From Clostridia bacterium (GTDB lineage Bacteria; Bacillota_A; Clostridia; Christensenellales; Aristaeellaceae): a DNA stretch of 35,654 bases. This document shows positions 33,999-35,654 of the stretch, piece by piece. The DNA lies in assembly GCA_017399225.1 (NCBI GenBank), contig JAFQEB010000076.1, positions 1-35,654 of the forward strand. Reading direction: 5' to 3'. The first letter of the stretch is position 1, and every line of letters begins with the position of its first letter. Made by a program: the position numbers and the translations under genes. Below the pieces are notes generated by a model. The model was not told the DNA's origin. It saw nothing but the letters and a program-made list of their open reading frames with translations, and did no database searches.

Positions 33999-34571
33999 TC
34001 ACGCCGTTTCGCCCGGCAGCTCCACGATGTACTTCTTCTCATCCATCGGGTCAAAGATCACGTCCACCGCGTCCCCGGTGACAAGGCTCGTTTCCCACAT
34101 CATCGGGCCGCGCAGGGTGCGCAGCTCCCCGGTATGGGGGTTCTGGGCCTGCACCATGATGCGCAGGGGGTGACGGCCGTTGACCTCATAATGCCGGTCC
34201 AGGACGATATCCACCACCGCGCCGGTGGTGCGGGTACCGTAGCGCAGCAGCTCCTCCCGCAGGAGACGCTGGCGGCGGCAGAGCAGCAGGAAGATCCCGC
34301 CCATCACGGCGAAGATCAGGCCAATGGCTGCAAAGACGATCCCCACCATGGGCAGGGCCAGTTCATCCGGGGTATCGCCCACCCAGATCTCCGGGTCTGC
34401 CAGCATGGGCAGCTTATCCGTGCTGACGAGCACGAACACTACGCCCAGCACCAGGAACAAAAGCCCGATGCCGCCGAAGATCAGCCCCAGCAGCTTCCGG
34501 GGATCCACCGCGCGCATCCGCTTACCGGCGGCCTGCGTCAGGGGGTGGTTCATGTCGATTCTTGCTCTCAT
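33999..34571 (-). CDS. Membrane protein, DUF3592-like, coupled to an ABC ATPase
   Basis: 190 residues from the ATG at 34571 (GGAGG 7 bases upstream). Two hydrophobic segments, about residues 26-50 (KLLGLIFGGIGLLFLVLGVV) and 73-97 (ALPMVGIVFAAIGLIFAVMG), then a soluble domain of about 90 residues (GTRTTGAVVDIVLDRHYEVN, RIMVQAQNPHTGELRTLRGP, DAVDVIFDPMDEKKYIVELP), a DUF3592-type beta barrel. The ATG overlaps the stop codon of the ABC ATPase gene (ATGA), so the two are translationally coupled. Role unknown. Confidence 0.75.
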   Translation of the reverse strand: MRARIDMNHPLTQAAGKRMRAVDPRKLLGLIFGGIGLLFLVLGVVFVLVSTDKLPMLADPEIWVGDTPDELALPMVGIVFAAIGLIFAVMGGIFLLLCRRQRLLREELLRYGTRTTGAVVDIVLDRHYEVNGRHPLRIMVQAQNPHTGELRTLRGPMMWETSLVTGDAVDVIFDPMDEKKYIVELPGETA

Positions 34572-35317
34572 TGCTGTGCCTCCGCTTCCTTTTCGTATGC
34601 GCCGCAGATCTCCTCCGGGCTGCCGATGGCCCGCACCCTGCCGTGATCAAGCCAGATGATGCGGTCGCACATCTCCCGCAGCTGCTTCAGGTTGTGGCTG
34701 ACGAAGAGCACCGTGGTGCCCACGCCGGTCATCAGCTCCAGCATACGGGCCCGGCTCTTGCGCTGGAAATGCTCGTCCCCTACGGAGAGGATCTCGTCCA
34801 CGATCAGCACGTCCGGCTCCACCACCGTGGCGATGGAGAAGGCCAGGCGGGCCAGCATCCCCGAGGAGTAGGTCTTCAGCGGCATGTCGATGAAATCGCC
34901 CAGCTCGCTGTAATCGATGATGGCCTGCACCCGGGGCAGCAGGAAATCCTTCGGGTAGCCCAGGATCGCGCCGTTGAGGAGGATGTTCTCCCGGCCGGTG
35001 AGCTCCGCGTCAAAGCCGCTGCCCAGCTCCAGCATGGGCACCAGGCGACCGTGCACCTGGGCCGTGCCCGCCGTGGGCCGATAAATGCCGCTGATAATTT
35101 TGAGGATGGTGGACTTGCCCGCGCCGTTATGGCCGATCAGCCCGGTGATGGAGCCCCTGTCCACGGTGAAGCTTACGTCATCCAGCGCGTGGAACATCTC
35201 CACCCGATTCTTGCCCGTCAGGAGGTTCACCACGTATTCCTTGAGGTTGGTGGTATGGTTCCTGTCCATCCGGAAATCCATGGTGATATGGCTGACCTCG
35301 ATCATGGGTTTTGACAT
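34568..35317 (-). CDS. ABC transporter ATP-binding protein, polysaccharide/teichoic acid export type
   Basis: 249 residues. Walker A GHNGAGKST at 62-70, signature SSGM at 151-154 (TYSSGMLARLAFSIA), Walker B DVLIVDE at 169-175, His switch in VLFVSHNL. The N-terminal NLKEYVVNLLTGKNRVEMFH and MLELGSGFDAELTGRENILL mark the Wzt/TagH group, whose partner permease exports O-antigen, teichoic acid or other wall polymers. The permease gene is not adjacent: downstream is the small membrane protein at 33999, upstream an unrelated ABC exporter. No C-terminal extension of the Wzt/TagH kind is present. Likely the permease lies beyond the window. Confidence 0.88.
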   Translation of the reverse strand: MSKPMIEVSHITMDFRMDRNHTTNLKEYVVNLLTGKNRVEMFHALDDVSFTVDRGSITGLIGHNGAGKSTILKIISGIYRPTAGTAQVHGRLVPMLELGSGFDAELTGRENILLNGAILGYPKDFLLPRVQAIIDYSELGDFIDMPLKTYSSGMLARLAFSIATVVEPDVLIVDEILSVGDEHFQRKSRARMLELMTGVGTTVLFVSHNLKQLREMCDRIIWLDHGRVRAIGSPEEICGAYEKEAEAQQ

Positions 35318-35348
35318 GGCGCGCCTCCTTTCCGGGGAAATGTCTAAA

Positions 35349-35654
35349 TTACCGGTCGCTGGTATACATGGCGTACAGGCTGGCGTACAGGCCGCCCTTT
35401 TCCATCAGGGTCTTGTGGTCGCCCATTTCCTCCACGCCGTTTTCGGTCAGCACCCAGATGACGTCCGCACCCTTGATGGTGGTCAGGCGGTGGGCGATGG
35501 TGAATACCGTGCGGCCGCGGGCCAGCTTTTCCAGGCTCTGCTGCACGATGTGCTCGCTCTCGTTATCCAAGGCGGAGGTGGCCTCGTCCAGGATGAGGAT
35601 CGGCGGATTCTTGAGGAACACGCGGGCGATGGAGATGCGCTGCTTCTGGCCGCC
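35349..35654 (-). CDS. ABC exporter (permease-ATPase fusion type), C-terminal end
   Basis: The last 101 residues; the gene begins beyond the right edge. Seen: signature remnant [14 protein letters not shown], Walker [18 protein letters not shown]-loop [19 protein letters not shown] and the end [15 protein letters not shown]. This is the end of a typical ABC-type multidrug/lipid/peptide exporter half-transporter. It lies 31 bases upstream of the export-type ABC ATPase gene. The substrate cannot be inferred. Confidence 0.85.
   Translation of the reverse strand, partial: GGQKQRISIARVFLKNPPILILDEATSALDNESEHIVQQSLEKLARGRTVFTIAHRLTTIKGADVIWVLTENGVEEMGDHKTLMEKGGLYASLYAMYTSDR

Overview
The window is a GC-rich stretch of a Firmicutes chromosome, most like a gut or rumen Clostridia. 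The evidence is strong AGGAGG-type ribosome binding sites, TTGACA/TATAAT promoters, lipobox and Ala-X-Ala signal peptides, an ECF vitamin transporter component, a type III pantothenate kinase, and CotH, YARHG and peptidoglycan-binding-repeat secreted proteins. A Christensenellales-type host is my guess and is not shown by the sequence. I recognised no tRNA, rRNA, CRISPR array, prophage or transposase gene.

Layout. (1) 1-4133, minus: a beta-mannan oligosaccharide operon transcribed leftward from a TTGACA/TATAAT promoter: cellobiose-2-epimerase-type enzyme, LacI regulator, GH130 mannooligosaccharide phosphorylase, and a GH130 mannosylglucose phosphorylase cut by the window edge. (2) 4270-9942: a secreted three-repeat protein, a secreted SH3/peptidoglycan-binding protein, purC and a large CotH spore-coat-kinase-like protein. 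(3) 9983-14774, minus: a small secreted unknown, a nitroreductase, a DUF1653 protein, homoserine dehydrogenase, coaX and an ECF S component. The last two share a long leader with three tandem bulged hairpins. (4) 15205-16113: a YARHG-domain secreted protein. (5) 16798-21541, minus: four membrane proteins that look like divergent GtrA-type relatives, then tsaD and a DUF1461 membrane protein. (6) 21771-29650, minus: prfB, secA, a transglutaminase-like exported protein and a lipoprotein with six peptidoglycan-binding repeats. (7) 29957-32978, plus: four tandem small secreted proteins or lipoproteins of one family. (8) 33103-35654: an Mrp/NBP35 ATPase, then (minus) a membrane protein translationally coupled to a polysaccharide-export type ABC ATPase, and the end of an ABC exporter.

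Much of the unexplained information lies between genes. A roughly 200-base element follows the stop codons of three minus-strand genes (5639, purC, coaX) in the same orientation. At least three of its hairpins are maintained by compensatory changes, and in purC it sits between the stop codon and an intrinsic terminator, so it looks like a family of structured 3'-UTR RNAs. The ECF/coaX leader carries three 74-base-spaced hairpins of shared shape, the last abutting the ribosome binding site, in a pantothenate context. Several palindromic elements of the CTCCCTCAGTC / GGGAGGGAGC type occur in long and short forms, and heptanucleotide (TATTCAC) arrays occur at two sites.

Functional picture: phosphorolytic mannan use, cell-envelope and spore-coat-like secreted proteins, vitamin uptake and CoA synthesis, and housekeeping translation and secretion. 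The best candidates for something undescribed are the 3'-UTR element, the tandem bulged-hairpin leader, and the four-gene secreted family whose second and third members have nearly identical leaders and signal peptides but strongly diverged mature parts.
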